Positions 63,841-64,000 of a stretch of 64,000 nt of DNA are shown piece by piece. How positions within the stretch are numbered: the first letter of the stretch is position 1; each line of letters opens with the position of its first letter. The notes beneath the pieces were generated by a model, which saw only the letters and a list, made by a program, of their open reading frames with translations, had not been told where the DNA came from and searched no databases. The position numbers and the translations under genes are program-made. Origin of the DNA: Rhodeus uyekii (taxonomy: Eukaryota; Chordata; Actinopteri; Cypriniformes; Acheilognathidae); NCBI GenBank assembly GCA_037043235.1, contig JAWRVZ010000016.1:934501-998500 (forward strand), read 5' to 3'.

Positions 63841-64000
63841 CTGCGGGAGGAATACAGGATTATTATTAAGGCCCATATGGGCACAGTGGGGCTTTATTTC
63901 TAACACTCATCTGATGCCAAGTGATGCCATTCAACTCTGAGCTGCATGACCTGACAGCAGACTGAATATTTGGCATGCAAAACTCTTCCTCTTTCATTAA
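63841..64000 (-). other. 5' intron of scinderin-like gene running off the window
   Basis: Begins at the CGCAG acceptor of the exon 63751-63840. No upstream exon lies inside the window. Confidence 0.7.

Overview
The window is vertebrate nuclear DNA, almost certainly from a teleost fish and probably a cyprinid. Four protein-coding genes are split into short exons by long AT-rich introns. The background holds Tc1-like, hAT-like and pogo/Tigger-like DNA transposons, tRNA-derived SINEs and long dinucleotide repeats of the kinds common in carp and zebrafish relatives. No bacterial, viral or CRISPR-like system is visible. The species call rests on repeat style and protein similarity from memory, not on a search.

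Layout. (1) About 4.1-6.4 kb, plus strand: a complete four-exon gadd45a stress-response gene, with a p53-type response element in intron 3. (2) About 9.9-28.5 kb, minus strand: gng12, a G-protein gamma subunit with two coding exons and a roughly 17-kb 5' intron leading back to a probable CRE/CCAAT promoter near 28.4 kb. (3) 33.0-51.3 kb, minus strand: all twelve coding exons of wls (Wntless), in frame, 542 residues. (4) 55.4-63.8 kb, minus strand: eleven 3' coding exons (499 residues) of a scinderin/adseverin-like gelsolin-family gene, whose 5' end lies beyond the right edge. The order gadd45a-gng12-wls matches the mammalian GADD45A-GNG12-WLS neighbourhood. Human WLS is followed by RPE65, but here the next gene is the scinderin-like one.

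Non-genic DNA. Two fragments of one Tc1-like family flank gadd45a. Other Tc1-like relics lie near 23.2-24.1, 30.1-30.4 and 53.7-54.6 kb. Two hAT-like elements have perfect 8-bp target duplications (3523-3646 and 58094-58942). Three pogo/Tigger-like families are each present as two copies. Two introns have a simple repeat pressed against a 3' splice site: (CAA)n beside wls exon 3 and (AC)n beside a scinderin-like exon. Several GC-richer, repeat-free blocks inside introns look like candidate enhancers.

The genes do not form an operon. They are independent units: DNA-damage and stress signalling (gadd45a), heterotrimeric G-protein signalling (gng12), Wnt secretion (wls) and calcium-dependent actin severing (scinderin-like). 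I did not find a previously undescribed system. The more interesting observations concern regulation, splicing and transposon structure.
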